Shown here piece by piece: positions 42,953 to 52,250 of a stretch of DNA of 64,000 bases (position 1 is the first letter of the stretch; the number at the start of each line of letters is the position of its first letter). Under the pieces are notes generated by a model. That model searched no databases. It saw only the letters and a list, made by a program, of their open reading frames with translations, and was not told where the DNA came from. A program made the position numbers and the translations under genes. Location: the NCBI GenBank assembly GCA_963530515.1, contig CAUSEC010000029.1, forward strand, positions 1 through 64,000, written 5' to 3'. This stretch comes from CBFFRJ01 sp963530515 (GTDB taxonomy: Bacteria > Pseudomonadota > Gammaproteobacteria > Enterobacterales > Enterobacteriaceae).

Positions 42953-43783
42953 CTACCCCAGCGTCGCCAGTACGTAAGACACCGCCAGCAAATCGGCACT
43001 GCCGCCGGGGCTTAAGTTACGGCTCATCAGCGCTTTGTCCATCTCGTGCAACCGCTGGCTATCCCAGCCGTTTTTCAGCAGAGAGGCTGCATAACGCTGC
43101 ACGAAGTACAGTCCGTCAATACCCCCGCGCGACACCAGATTGCTGTCGAGATTCTCCGCCATTAAGCGCAGCAGGGCATGGTGAAAACGCCGCTCGCCGG
43201 ACTCTTTGAACCAGTATGGCAACACGTGTAAGCGCACGGTCGGGAATCCCTGTTCAACCTCACCGCGTGCCCCCGTCAAACCCAACTGTTGATACTGAAT
43301 TTCACCTGCGGTCACTGCGTGAGTGCGGGAGGCCAGTTCACGCGCCACCAGCCCTTTACAGATTTCACTCACCTGCTGGCAGACGGATTCCGCACAGACG
43401 AGGCGGTTTTGCCCGCGCAGTCGGCCTGCGGCAAAGCAGATAAGCCCGAGGGAAAAGATGCCGCCTTTGTGGGTGTTTACGCCGCCCGTCGCCTCAAACA
43501 TCGCCTGTTCGCAGGCCATGCCCGCCGGGCGCAGCAGGCGCAGTTGCTCGCAGGCAGGTTTCAGGGCGTGTTCAAAACCGGCTTTTTCAAAAATACGAAA
43601 CCAGGGGGTGATGGCGGCGATACTGCGTAAAAACAACGCATGGTCCATATCGCTGTGCGAACCGTTGTTCGCCAGATCCACCAGCCCCGGTTTGGGGGTG
43701 AGATTGAGTTCAAGACGTAACGCCATCGCCGCCAGAGCAGCGACGTCAAACCGGGCGAGCTTAGTCGCGAGCAAACCAGACAT
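42953..43783 (-). CDS. citG: Triphosphoribosyl-dephospho-CoA synthase CitG
   Basis: A 276-residue enzyme that makes 2'-(5''-triphosphoribosyl)-3'-dephospho-CoA, the precursor of the citrate lyase prosthetic group, from dephospho-CoA and ATP. CitG-family blocks include LELNLTPKPGLVDLANNGSHSDM, GGVNTHKGGIFSLGL and SPGGSADLLAVSYVL. Its start lies 23 bp inside the end of citX. Last gene of the citrate operon. Confidence 0.92.
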   Translation of the reverse strand: MSGLLATKLARFDVAALAAMALRLELNLTPKPGLVDLANNGSHSDMDHALFLRSIAAITPWFRIFEKAGFEHALKPACEQLRLLRPAGMACEQAMFEATGGVNTHKGGIFSLGLICFAAGRLRGQNRLVCAESVCQQVSEICKGLVARELASRTHAVTAGEIQYQQLGLTGARGEVEQGFPTVRLHVLPYWFKESGERRFHHALLRLMAENLDSNLVSRGGIDGLYFVQRYAASLLKNGWDSQRLHEMDKALMSRNLSPGGSADLLAVSYVLATLG

Positions 43784-44300
43784 CGATTATCTTCTCCACG
43801 CGTCCCACCACCTCGTCGAGGGGATGACGGCGCGAACGGGCGCAGCCGTGACCGGGTTCATCACACACCAGGCAACGGCGAGTAGAGAGGTCCAGCGACT
43901 GGCGGCCAATCTGGCCATGCTTTGGGCACAGGACGTCAAAATCCCACAGTCTGCCCAGCGGATGAGCCTGTTCCATCTCCACGCACTGCGCTTTGATTTC
44001 CACCGCCGTATGGTCAACGCACCACAGTGCTTCCGGGCCTGTCGGCAACCACAGCACCTGGCGGTCTAACACCGGCCAGTGGTTTTGCCATAACAACTGG
44101 TCGCAGGCTTGCAGAGCAACACCCATGGTATTGCGATAGCGAATGCTGTCTTTGTGCGCGCCGGGGGTAACCAGCGTCAGGGAGATAACCGGGTGTTGAT
44201 AATGAGTGAGCCAGTCAGCCTGGCGCGCTGCACGAGCCTCTTTTGAGGCCAGCAGCGCATCAAGGCTGACGCCCGCTCTTTCGGGCGTCAGTACTGTCAT
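43761..44300 (-). CDS. citX: Holo-citrate-lyase synthase CitX
   Basis: A 179-residue nucleotidyltransferase that attaches the phosphoribosyl-dephospho-CoA group to the acyl carrier subunit CitD. Its conserved centre is ELxxxHPLGRLWDFDVL (here MEQAHPLGRLWDFDVL), followed by RRCLVCDEPGHGCARSRRHPLDE. It is a separate gene rather than fused to CitG as in some bacteria. The ATG overlaps the citF stop (ATGA). Confidence 0.92.
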   Translation of the reverse strand: MTVLTPERAGVSLDALLASKEARAARQADWLTHYQHPVISLTLVTPGAHKDSIRYRNTMGVALQACDQLLWQNHWPVLDRQVLWLPTGPEALWCVDHTAVEIKAQCVEMEQAHPLGRLWDFDVLCPKHGQIGRQSLDLSTRRCLVCDEPGHGCARSRRHPLDEVVGRVEKIIDVWFARD

Positions 44301-45823
44301 GCATTGTTCTCCTTCACCTGACGAACAACGTCAATCACGCTGCCGTCACGGTAACGAATGACCCCAACGATGCGGTCGGTGAATTCAATCGGTTTTGGTG
44401 CCCCGGTCAGGGAAATCGCGCGCTCGTAAAGGGCTTCGATATCCACCACCTTCAGGCCCGCTTCCAGCAGACGTTCGCGGATTTCCGGGCGCGCCGGGTT
44501 GACCGCAATACCGTGGTCGGTGACCAGCACATCGATGCTTTCGCCCGGCGTGAGCAGGGTGGTCACACGCTTCACTACGGTTGGAATACGGGTACGCAGC
44601 AGCGGTGCCACCACGATAGTGAGGTTGGCTGAAGCCGCCACGTCGCAGTGACCACCAGACGCACCGCGCATCACGCCGTCAGAGCCGGTAATCACGTTGA
44701 CGTTAAAGTCGACGTCGATTTCCAGGGCGCTGAGGATAACCACATCCAGCTGGTCACAACTGGCGGCTTTGCTGCCTGGGTTGGCATAGACGTTGGTGGA
44801 GATTTCCACGTGATTCGGGTTACGCGCCAGTGAGCCTGCGGCTTCGCTGTCGAAACACTGGGTGTCGAGCAGTTTCGCCACCAGCCCTTTTTCATGCAAA
44901 GAGACCAGGCCGCCGGTGATGCCGCCGAGCGCGAAGCTCGCCTTCACGCCGCTGCGTTCCATCTTCTCTTCCATAAAGCGCGTACAAGCCGTCGCCGCCG
45001 CACCGGAACCGGTCTGCATGGAAAAACCGTCTTTGAAGTAGCCGGAGTGTTCAATAACGTCCGCCGCATAGCGGGCAATCATCAGTTCACGCGGGTTGCT
45101 GGTCACGCGGGCCGCACCGACGCTGATTTTCGCCGGGTCACCCACGCTCTCCACCTGCACGATGTAGTCCACCTGATCCTGCACCAGGCTGGCGGGCATG
45201 TTCGGGAACGGCACCAGTTCTTCGGTCAGCAGCACTACTTTGTTAGCGAACTGCGCGTCCACCATCGCGTAACCCAACGAACCGCAGGCCGATTTGCCCT
45301 GGGTGCCGTTGGCGTTACCAAACTCATCGCTGCACGGTACGCCCAAAAACGCGACATCGATGTTCAGCTCACCGTCCTGTAAAAGCTTCACGCGGCCACC
45401 GTGGGAGTGAATTTGCACTGGTTCTTTCATCAGGCCGTGAGAGATAGCATCGGCCAGCTTGCCGCGCATCCCGGAGGTGTAGATTCGGCTGATCACGCCG
45501 TTCTGAATATGTTCAATCAGGCTGTCGTTACAGGTCATTAGCGAACTGGAAGCCAGCGTCAGGTCTTTAAAACCCAGACGCGCCAGGGTCGCCACGACGT
45601 TGTTGATAACCCTGTCTCCTTCACGGAACGCGTGGTGGAAAGAGATGGTCATCCCGTCTTTCAGGCCGCTGCGGGCAATGGCGTCTTCCAGCGTGGCGCA
45701 CATTTTGCGGTTATGTTTGCTCTCAACGTCTGCAAGCCAGGGCGTGGCGCTGTGGGCCGTATCAAAGGGTTTTAAGTCGCGCAGATGCGGAAAATTAACG
45801 TGGAGAAGCTCTGTCTGATTCAT
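44297..45823 (-). CDS. citF: Citrate lyase alpha subunit (citrate:acetyl-ACP transferase)
   Basis: A 508-residue subunit that exchanges acetate on the acyl carrier protein for citrate, giving citryl-ACP. The length matches Klebsiella CitF when translation begins at MNQTELLHVNFPHL; the ORF's 17 extra residues overlap citE and are dropped. Recognisable blocks are MTISFHHAFREGDRVINNV, MQTGSGAAATACTRFM and GASGGHCDVAASANLTIVV. It lies 10 bp after citE and is coupled to citX. Confidence 0.95.
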   Translation of the reverse strand: MNQTELLHVNFPHLRDLKPFDTAHSATPWLADVESKHNRKMCATLEDAIARSGLKDGMTISFHHAFREGDRVINNVVATLARLGFKDLTLASSSLMTCNDSLIEHIQNGVISRIYTSGMRGKLADAISHGLMKEPVQIHSHGGRVKLLQDGELNIDVAFLGVPCSDEFGNANGTQGKSACGSLGYAMVDAQFANKVVLLTEELVPFPNMPASLVQDQVDYIVQVESVGDPAKISVGAARVTSNPRELMIARYAADVIEHSGYFKDGFSMQTGSGAAATACTRFMEEKMERSGVKASFALGGITGGLVSLHEKGLVAKLLDTQCFDSEAAGSLARNPNHVEISTNVYANPGSKAASCDQLDVVILSALEIDVDFNVNVITGSDGVMRGASGGHCDVAASANLTIVVAPLLRTRIPTVVKRVTTLLTPGESIDVLVTDHGIAVNPARPEIRERLLEAGLKVVDIEALYERAISLTGAPKPIEFTDRIVGVIRYRDGSVIDVVRQVKENNA

Positions 45824-45833
45824 TGTTCTGTCC

Positions 45834-46709
45834 TTACCGACGCACGCCGGACGCAGCGGCACGTTCGAGTACAACCTGCGCGTGGTTAATGATGGGGCCG
45901 TCGATCATTTTGCCGTTCAGCGAGACCACGCCGAGCCCGTTACGTTCGCCCTCTTCCGCGGCTTCAATCACGCGTTTAGCGTGGTCGACTTCGTGCTGAG
46001 TAGGCGCGTAGGCGTTGTGCAAGAGATCAATCTGACGCGGGTTAATCAGCGATTTACCGTTAAAGCCCATTTTGCGGATCAGGTCGACTTCACGCAGGAA
46101 CCCGGCTTCGTCGTTCAAATCTGACCACACCACGTCAAAGGCATCGATACCCGCAGCACGTGCGGCGTGCAGGACGGCGCAACGGGCGTAGAACAGCTCG
46201 GTGCCGTCGCCACGTTCGGTTTGCATATCCATCACGTAGTCGAATGCCGCCAGTGCAATACCAATGAGGCGCTGAGAACTGCGGGCAATAGCGACAGCAT
46301 TGATAACGCCAATCGCGGATTCAATCGCCGCCATCACGCGGGTAGAGCCGATTTCGCGGCCACATTCCATTTCGATGCGTTCGAGATGACGTTCCAGCTC
46401 GTAGATATCTTCCGGCGTGTCGGTCTTCGGCAGACGCACCACGTCCACCCCGGCGCGGACCACGGCTTCCAGATCTTTGAGGCCAAACGGGGTGTTTAAC
46501 GGGTTAATGCGCACCACGGTCTCGATGTCTTTGTACATCGGGTGTTGCAGGGCATGGAACACCAGCACGCGGGCGGTGTCTTTTTCACGCAGGGCGACCG
46601 CATCTTCCAGGTCGAACATAATGGAGTCCGGGCGGTAGATAAAGGCGGTGGATAGCATGGCGGCATTGGCACCGGGGAGAAACAGCATGCTGCGACGGAG
46701 CTTTTTCAT
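45834..46709 (-). CDS. citE: Citrate lyase beta subunit (citryl-ACP lyase)
   Basis: A 291-residue TIM-barrel subunit of the HpcH/HpaI aldolase family that splits citryl-ACP to acetyl-ACP and oxaloacetate. Signatures are RRSMLFLPGANAAMLSTAF, FDLEDAVALREKDTAR, the metal-site Glu in MAAIESAIGVINAVAIA, and GFNGKSLINPRQID. The ATG overlaps the citD stop (ATGA). Confidence 0.95.
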   Translation of the reverse strand: MKKLRRSMLFLPGANAAMLSTAFIYRPDSIMFDLEDAVALREKDTARVLVFHALQHPMYKDIETVVRINPLNTPFGLKDLEAVVRAGVDVVRLPKTDTPEDIYELERHLERIEMECGREIGSTRVMAAIESAIGVINAVAIARSSQRLIGIALAAFDYVMDMQTERGDGTELFYARCAVLHAARAAGIDAFDVVWSDLNDEAGFLREVDLIRKMGFNGKSLINPRQIDLLHNAYAPTQHEVDHAKRVIEAAEEGERNGLGVVSLNGKMIDGPIINHAQVVLERAAASGVRR

Positions 46710-46999
46710 AGCAGTTTCTCCCAGTTGATATTGTCACTGTCGCTGGCACGCAGAATGGCGCTTTGCAGACGGGCACGGATGACGCAATCCAGCGCACCTT
46801 TATCTTCGATAATCACAACACCCTGATGGACGTCCATATTACGTAGCGTGGTGGCCACGACCTGGCGGATCTGGTCGCCGAACTGCTTAATCACTTCACT
46901 GTGGATGACGATGTCCAGCTCACCTTCGGCAGGGGCTATTTTCACCATCAGGTCGCTGGATTCCATGGTCCCGGCCAGCGCCTCCCTAACAATTTTCAT
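46706..46999 (-). CDS. citD: Citrate lyase gamma subunit (acyl carrier protein)
   Basis: A 97-residue carrier protein. Ser14 in GTMESSDLMVKI is the attachment site of the phosphoribosyl-dephospho-CoA group. The remaining ALDCVIRARLQSAILRA helix matches CitD proteins. It follows citC by 19 bp and overlaps citE. Confidence 0.94.
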   Translation of the reverse strand: MKIVREALAGTMESSDLMVKIAPAEGELDIVIHSEVIKQFGDQIRQVVATTLRNMDVHQGVVIIEDKGALDCVIRARLQSAILRASDSDNINWEKLL

Positions 47000-47018
47000 A
47001 TTTTATGTCCTGAGTTTT

Positions 47019-48038
47019 TTAAGCGACTTCCGCGCTGTAATGCCTTTCAAGGTGCGCGAAAGTGGTATCCGGTACGATTTCCCGAATACGGGAAAACTGC
47101 TGCGTTTTCAGTAAACGCCGAACTTCTGAGGCAGAGATGGCATTGCCCGTGGCTTTAATGCGCGGGATCTCAACCACCTCAACCGCTCCCGCCAGCTGAC
47201 GGTGCATGGTCTGGTTGTACTGGCGGGTGATGTCGCAAAACGGCTCCGAGCCAATAAAGCGATGAGTGATGCCCAGCGCCGGAGCAATATGATTGCGGAA
47301 AATCAGCACATCAATTTCGCTCCACGCCTGCTGCACTTTCCCGGTCTCTTTGAGGAAATAGGCCGGAAAGGTCGCCCGGGAGATGATGTACTCCGAGCCT
47401 TCATGGACGGTGACGTTAGGCAGATGCGCTACCCCCGCTTTCACCATCTGCATACGCGCGGTAAACGGGAAAAAGGAGGCGTCTTCCTGCACCACAAACA
47501 GATGCAGGTGGTCACAGGATTTTGCCGCCTGCTCTACCAGATGACGGTGCCCGAGCGTAAAGGGATTCGCGTTCATCACGATGCCGCCAATGCGCTCACC
47601 CGCCACCCGCAGACGCTGCAATGAACGGCAATAGCGGCTGATGCCCGACGGGGTGTTTTCCATTAACACCGCGTTATTGCCACTCTGGGCGATGGGCCAG
47701 AATCCGCTGTGCTGGAAACGCTCCCGGTTACAGGGACGCGTGCACAGGAACAGATGAAAGTGGCCCCGCGCCAGCGCCAGGTGTTCCACCTCAGCCAGCA
47801 AACGGGCGCTGAGATTTTCACCCCGCAGGGCTTCATCCACCGCAACACATTTGATGACGTTGGCGGTCAGGCCCGCACAACCCACCAGCCGCGTACCAGA
47901 CCAGGCTTCAACGAAAGTGGTGATATCGCTGTCCAGTCCTAAACCGCTGTCCGCGAGCAGCGAACGGATCTGCATAAAACGCTGCGATCCGCTGGCCACA
48001 TCTGCCACGCGAAAATCGATGGGGAGTTGTGCTTGCAT
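47019..48038 (-). CDS. citC: Citrate lyase ligase CitC
   Basis: A 339-residue enzyme that activates citrate lyase by acetylating its prosthetic thiol with acetate and ATP. The N-terminal third is GNAT-like (VDEALRGENLSARLLAEVEHLAL). The C-terminal part is a HIGH-type nucleotidyltransferase with MNANPFTLGHRHLVEQA and ISASEVRRLL. First of the lyase genes, 15 bp after the FAH-family gene. Confidence 0.94.
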   Translation of the reverse strand: MQAQLPIDFRVADVASGSQRFMQIRSLLADSGLGLDSDITTFVEAWSGTRLVGCAGLTANVIKCVAVDEALRGENLSARLLAEVEHLALARGHFHLFLCTRPCNRERFQHSGFWPIAQSGNNAVLMENTPSGISRYCRSLQRLRVAGERIGGIVMNANPFTLGHRHLVEQAAKSCDHLHLFVVQEDASFFPFTARMQMVKAGVAHLPNVTVHEGSEYIISRATFPAYFLKETGKVQQAWSEIDVLIFRNHIAPALGITHRFIGSEPFCDITRQYNQTMHRQLAGAVEVVEIPRIKATGNAISASEVRRLLKTQQFSRIREIVPDTTFAHLERHYSAEVA

Positions 48039-48053
48039 GATCCCGCCCGTTCC

Positions 48054-48920
48054 TTAGTGCATCGCCGCCAGTGATTGCTGCATCGGCGCATCCGCGATCA
48101 CATTGCTGAGATGGCCGATGTTTTCGATCTCCACTTCAATGCGATCGCCTGCATGCATGAACAGCGGCGGGGTGCGTTTTTTGCCCACACCGCCCGGTGA
48201 ACCGGTGATGATCACGTCACCGGCATTCAGGCGGGTAAAGGTACTGATGTACTCAATAAGCTCGGCCACCTTGTGGATCATGCTGGCGGTGTTGTCTTCC
48301 TGCACCATGCGGCCGTTCAGCCAGGTGCGGATCGCCAGCTGATGCGGGTCAGGAATTTCATCCGCGGTGGTCATCCATGGGCCAAAGGCGCCGGTCTGAC
48401 GCCAGTTTTTACCGGCGGTGAACCAGGTGTGCTGCCAGTCGCGGGCGGAGCCATCCATGTAGCAGCTGTAACCGGCAACGAAGCTCAGCGCGTCTTCGCG
48501 GGAGATGTCCTCTCCGGTTTTGCCGATGATCACCGCCAGCTCGCCCTCATAGTCAAACTCCCTGGAGTGGCGCGGCTTGAGGACGGGCGTCTGGTGTCCG
48601 GTCTGCGAATCCGCAAAGCGGATAAACAGCGTCGGTGCCGGGTTGTGCTGGTCAAACTCTTTGCGTTTTTCGGCGTAGTTCATGCCCACACAAAGAATTT
48701 TGCCTGGGTTATCAATCACCGGTAAAAATTCCAGTGCATCGAAGCGCAGGTCCGGTTGTTCACCGGCAAACTGCTGGGCTTCATTTAACGCGTCGGCGGC
48801 GAGCAGCGATTTCAAATCACTGTAACGATCCCCCAGACGGCGCCCCAGATCGACCACACCATCTGCTTTCACGATCCCGTAACTGCGGATCCCCTGATGG
48901 ACAAAGCTTGCGAGTTTCAT
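48054..48920 (-). CDS. FAH-family protein (FAHD1-like), possible oxaloacetate decarboxylase
   Basis: A 288-residue fumarylacetoacetase-fold protein. The start is MKLASFVHQGI; the 34-residue ORF extension runs into the transporter gene. The metal ligands Glu125 and Glu127 (FDYEGELAV) and Asp156 (CYMDGSAR) keep the spacing of FAHD1-type enzymes, and Lys171 lies in TAGKNW. ITGSPGGVGKKR is the family's closing motif. FAHD1 proteins act as oxaloacetate decarboxylases and tautomerases. Since the gene sits between the citrate carrier and citrate lyase, and no oadGAB genes are seen, decarboxylation of oxaloacetate to pyruvate is the attractive role (inference). Confidence 0.8.
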   Translation of the reverse strand: MKLASFVHQGIRSYGIVKADGVVDLGRRLGDRYSDLKSLLAADALNEAQQFAGEQPDLRFDALEFLPVIDNPGKILCVGMNYAEKRKEFDQHNPAPTLFIRFADSQTGHQTPVLKPRHSREFDYEGELAVIIGKTGEDISREDALSFVAGYSCYMDGSARDWQHTWFTAGKNWRQTGAFGPWMTTADEIPDPHQLAIRTWLNGRMVQEDNTASMIHKVAELIEYISTFTRLNAGDVIITGSPGGVGKKRTPPLFMHAGDRIEVEIENIGHLSNVIADAPMQQSLAAMH

Positions 48921-48942
48921 ATCAGTTCCTGTAACACATGAA

Positions 48943-50307
48943 TCAGACGAGGAAGTTGCCAAGGACCAGCAGCGATACCGAGACGTTGATTGCCCCACCA
49001 ATACGGGTCGCAATCTGGGCAAACGGCATCAGGCTCATACGGTTACCTGCGGTGAGGATGGCAACATCCCCGGTACCACCCTGCCCGCTCTGACAGCAGG
49101 AGACGATGGCAACATCAATCGGGTGCATACCGATTTTTTTACCGACGAAGAAGCCGGTGGCGACCAGTGTGGTCACGGTGCTGACGATAACCAGCAGGTT
49201 AGTCAGGGTGAACGCGTGAACCAGCTCCTGCCACGGGGTGATGGCCACACCAACAGCGAAGAGGATCGGGTAAGTCACGGACGTCTGGAAGAATTTGTAA
49301 ACGACCTGCGAGCCTTCGAGGATCTTCGGTGACACGCCGTGAACCAGTTTGACCAGCACCGCCATGAACAGCATGCCAACCGGTGCAGGCAGGCCAATCA
49401 GTTTGTGGCCTAACATGCCCAGCATGTAGAGCAATACCGCCAGCAGCGCGCCGGACGCGATAGTGGTGACGTCCGCTTTACCGCTGAAGGCCGGAGCAGG
49501 CGTTGATTTCTCAGCACTGTTTGGCTGGTCCGGCATCAGCTGGCCTTCACCGGTAAGGTGCGGGAAGCGTTTACCCAGTTGGTTCAGACAGCCGGAGATG
49601 ATGATGGCAGTCAGGCCACCGAGCATCACCATTGGCAGCACACGACCGAGCGCAACGCCCTGATCCATATGCAGAATGGTGGCATAACCGATGGAGAGCG
49701 GAATGGCTCCTTCCCCCACACCACCTGCCATAATCGGCAGAATAATAAAGAAGAAGATCTGGAACGGTTCGAGGCCGAGCAGCATACCGACGCCCATCCC
49801 GACGATCATGCCGGCGATTTCACCGCACAGCATCGGGAAGAAAATACGCAGGAAGCCCTGAATCAGCGTGGTGCGATTCATGCTCATGATACTGCCCACG
49901 ATAATGCAGCAGATGTAGAGGTAGAGAATGTTGGTGGATTTGTAGAACTTGGTGGTGGACTCAACCACCACGTCCGGCAGCAGGCCATAGTAGACCATCG
50001 CGGACGGAATAAAGGTGGCGCAAATCGCCGCCGCACCGAGTTTGCCGACAATCGGCAGACGTTTACCGAATTCACCACAGGCGAAGCCGAAGAACGCCAG
50101 AGTTGCCACCATCACCACGATGTCGCTGGGTAATTTCCCCCCCAGGCAATCAATCGCGATTAACGCGCCAGCCAGAACAAAAAGCGGCAATGGAATAATC
50201 CCGACTTTCCAGGTATCCATGATGTGCCACCATCTATCTTTTAAAGATGGTTTTTGAATCGACAGCGATTCAGAGGTAATAGAAAAAGAATCGTCAGTTG
50301 TGCTCAT
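48943..50307 (-). CDS. citW: 2-hydroxycarboxylate transporter (CitW/CitS family)
   Basis: A 454-residue inner-membrane citrate carrier with about 11 helices. The two family GGxG re-entrant motifs are MAGGVGEGAIPLSIGY and CCQSGQGGTGDVAILTAGNRM. The first differs from the GGNGAGAVPLS of sodium-dependent CitS, and the overall sequence reminds me of Klebsiella CitW, a citrate/acetate exchanger. Exchange with acetate would suit fermentation of citrate to acetate. AAGGGG precedes the ATG. First gene of the operon. Confidence 0.82.
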   Translation of the reverse strand: MSTTDDSFSITSESLSIQKPSLKDRWWHIMDTWKVGIIPLPLFVLAGALIAIDCLGGKLPSDIVVMVATLAFFGFACGEFGKRLPIVGKLGAAAICATFIPSAMVYYGLLPDVVVESTTKFYKSTNILYLYICCIIVGSIMSMNRTTLIQGFLRIFFPMLCGEIAGMIVGMGVGMLLGLEPFQIFFFIILPIMAGGVGEGAIPLSIGYATILHMDQGVALGRVLPMVMLGGLTAIIISGCLNQLGKRFPHLTGEGQLMPDQPNSAEKSTPAPAFSGKADVTTIASGALLAVLLYMLGMLGHKLIGLPAPVGMLFMAVLVKLVHGVSPKILEGSQVVYKFFQTSVTYPILFAVGVAITPWQELVHAFTLTNLLVIVSTVTTLVATGFFVGKKIGMHPIDVAIVSCCQSGQGGTGDVAILTAGNRMSLMPFAQIATRIGGAINVSVSLLVLGNFLV

Positions 50308-50637
50308 AATTAAGCCCCTTGGTTATTTTGCAGCGTAAGAGTAAAGGGCCTGTTGTCTACAATATGTGAGGAGCCGCATAATAAAACCGGAGTTTTAATG
50401 GCATCTATGGTTTTTAAGGTTTCTTTTATTTAATGTGATTAATGCCGTAATTATTTCCGTGGTTTTTAAGGTTTTTATATATTAAAAAACAACTTAATAA
50501 CATTTCCAGAAAATCTCTGTTTCTTTATCAGCGCCAGTCAGTGACTGGTGTGCAAGGGATCACAAGTTTCCAGTAAACTCGCCCCTGCCGCTGCGAAAGA
50601 TGTTACATTGCTGTTTTTGTCGCTCGCGCGTGGCACC
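50308..50637. promoter_or_regulatory. Divergent citW / citA control region with direct repeats
   Basis: A strongly AT-rich 330-bp gap. A 15-bp direct repeat (TGGTTTTTAAGGTTT) occurs at 50408-50422 and 50460-50474, 52 bp apart, close to five helical turns, so both copies face the same side of the DNA. These are good candidates for binding by phosphorylated CitB. A weak CRP-like TGTGA lies near 50436. No gene is visible. Confidence 0.55.
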
Positions 50638-52245
50638 ATGAAACTGTCGTTCCAGATTAAGCTTTTTATATCGCTGGTTCTTTTTTTCTCCGGTTTGTTC
50701 ATCTTACTGGGGAGCTATTATTATATCGATGTAGGCCGCCAGCTTTATCAGGAAATGAGCGTCAGAGCAAAAATACAAGCTGAAGAAATAGCGATTATTC
50801 CGAGTTTACGCAAGTCCGTTGCAGAAAAAGATATTCCGGCAATATCGCAATTTATGCAAAAAGTCGTCGAGCGTAGCGATGCCAGTTTTATTGTGATTGG
50901 CGATAATAAAGGCATTCACCTTTACCACTCAGTTTATGATGACCGGGTAGGAACCTTATTGGTCGGCGGCGATAATCAGGACGTCTTACAGGGAAAAAGT
51001 TTAACCACCATTCGCCAGGGCGGACTGGGCATTTCTCTGCGCAGTAAAGCGCCCATTTTTAACGACGTGGGCCAGGTTGTCGGTGTTGTGTCGGTGGGCT
51101 ACCTCACCAGCTACCTCGACACCATCACCCTCGGCAAAGCGATCAACATTTTTATTGCCGCCGTACTGCTGCTGGCTGCACTCTTTGTTTTCTCGTGGTT
51201 CTTTACCCGTAGCATTAAGAAGCAGATTTTCTCACTCGAACCGCGTGAGATTGGCCTGCTGGTACGCCAGCAAAAAGCGATGATGGAGTCGATTTACGAA
51301 GGGGTGATCGCTATCGACAGCAATCTGCGCATCGAGGTGATCAACCAGGCCGCCCGAACCCTGCTCAGTCTCAGCCAGCCAACGCGCGAACTGCGCGGGC
51401 AGCTCATCATCGATCTGATCCCCGGCGTGCCGTTTTTCTCTCGCCCGCTGATGCTGGAAAGAGACACTCACGATGAAATTTGCCGGTTTAACCAGGTGAC
51501 GGTGATCGCCAGCCGCGTGCGCATTATGCTGGAAGATAAATTACAGGGCTGGGTGATCACCTTCCGCGATCGCAATGAAATCGACAGCCTCAGCGCCCAG
51601 CTCAGCCAGGTGAAACGTTATGTCGATAACCTGCGCATCATGCGCCACGAGCAGCTCAACAGAATGACCACCCTCTCCGGCCTGCTGCATATGGAGCGTT
51701 ACGACGACGCGATACGCTACATTCAGGCTCAGTCCGAGCACGCCCAGGAGTTGCTCGACTTTATCTCGTCCCGTTTCCACTCACCGACGCTGTGCGGTTT
51801 GCTGCTGGGCAAAGCCGCCCGCGCACGGGAAAAAGGGGTTGAGCTGGCGTTTGACCCGAGCTGCCAGATGGCCCGCCCTGCACACTCGCTGGCCGAAGCC
51901 GAACTGATTTCTATCATCGGCAATTTGCTGGATAACGCCATCGAAGCGACCCAACGCGCGGAACTGCCGCACGATCCGGTTGAAGTGCTGATCCTGCAAA
52001 ATGAACGGGAGCTGATCATCGAAGTGGCGGATCGCGGCGTGGGGATCGCTCCGGCTCTGCGGCACCATATTTTTGAACGCGGGATGACCACCAAGCGCAG
52101 TGGCGATCATGGTATCGGCCTGTATCTGATCGCAAGCTATGTCACCCAGGTCGGCGGATCGATTGAAGTCTCCGACAATGCCCCTCGCGGCACCATTTTT
52201 TCGTTATTTATTCCTGAAACGGGTCACTACGACGCTGGAAGATAA
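50638..52245 (+). CDS. citA: Citrate sensor histidine kinase CitA
   Basis: A 535-residue membrane kinase of the CitA/DcuS type. Helix 1 is near residues 8-30, a periplasmic PAS-like sensor follows (about 35-175, with MSVRAKIQAEEIA and VGVVSVGYL), and helix 2 is near 180-200. A cytosolic PAS domain precedes the kinase, with phospho-acceptor His337 in RIMRHEQLNRMTTL. The ATPase has NLLDNAIEAT, EVADRGVGIAP and HGIGLYLIASYV. The start is MKLSFQIKLF; 30 upstream ORF codons lack family similarity. It senses external citrate and phosphorylates CitB. Confidence 0.9.
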   Translation: MKLSFQIKLFISLVLFFSGLFILLGSYYYIDVGRQLYQEMSVRAKIQAEEIAIIPSLRKSVAEKDIPAISQFMQKVVERSDASFIVIGDNKGIHLYHSVYDDRVGTLLVGGDNQDVLQGKSLTTIRQGGLGISLRSKAPIFNDVGQVVGVVSVGYLTSYLDTITLGKAINIFIAAVLLLAALFVFSWFFTRSIKKQIFSLEPREIGLLVRQQKAMMESIYEGVIAIDSNLRIEVINQAARTLLSLSQPTRELRGQLIIDLIPGVPFFSRPLMLERDTHDEICRFNQVTVIASRVRIMLEDKLQGWVITFRDRNEIDSLSAQLSQVKRYVDNLRIMRHEQLNRMTTLSGLLHMERYDDAIRYIQAQSEHAQELLDFISSRFHSPTLCGLLLGKAARAREKGVELAFDPSCQMARPAHSLAEAELISIIGNLLDNAIEATQRAELPHDPVEVLILQNERELIIEVADRGVGIAPALRHHIFERGMTTKRSGDHGIGLYLIASYVTQVGGSIEVSDNAPRGTIFSLFIPETGHYDAGR

Positions 52246-52250
52246 GACTT

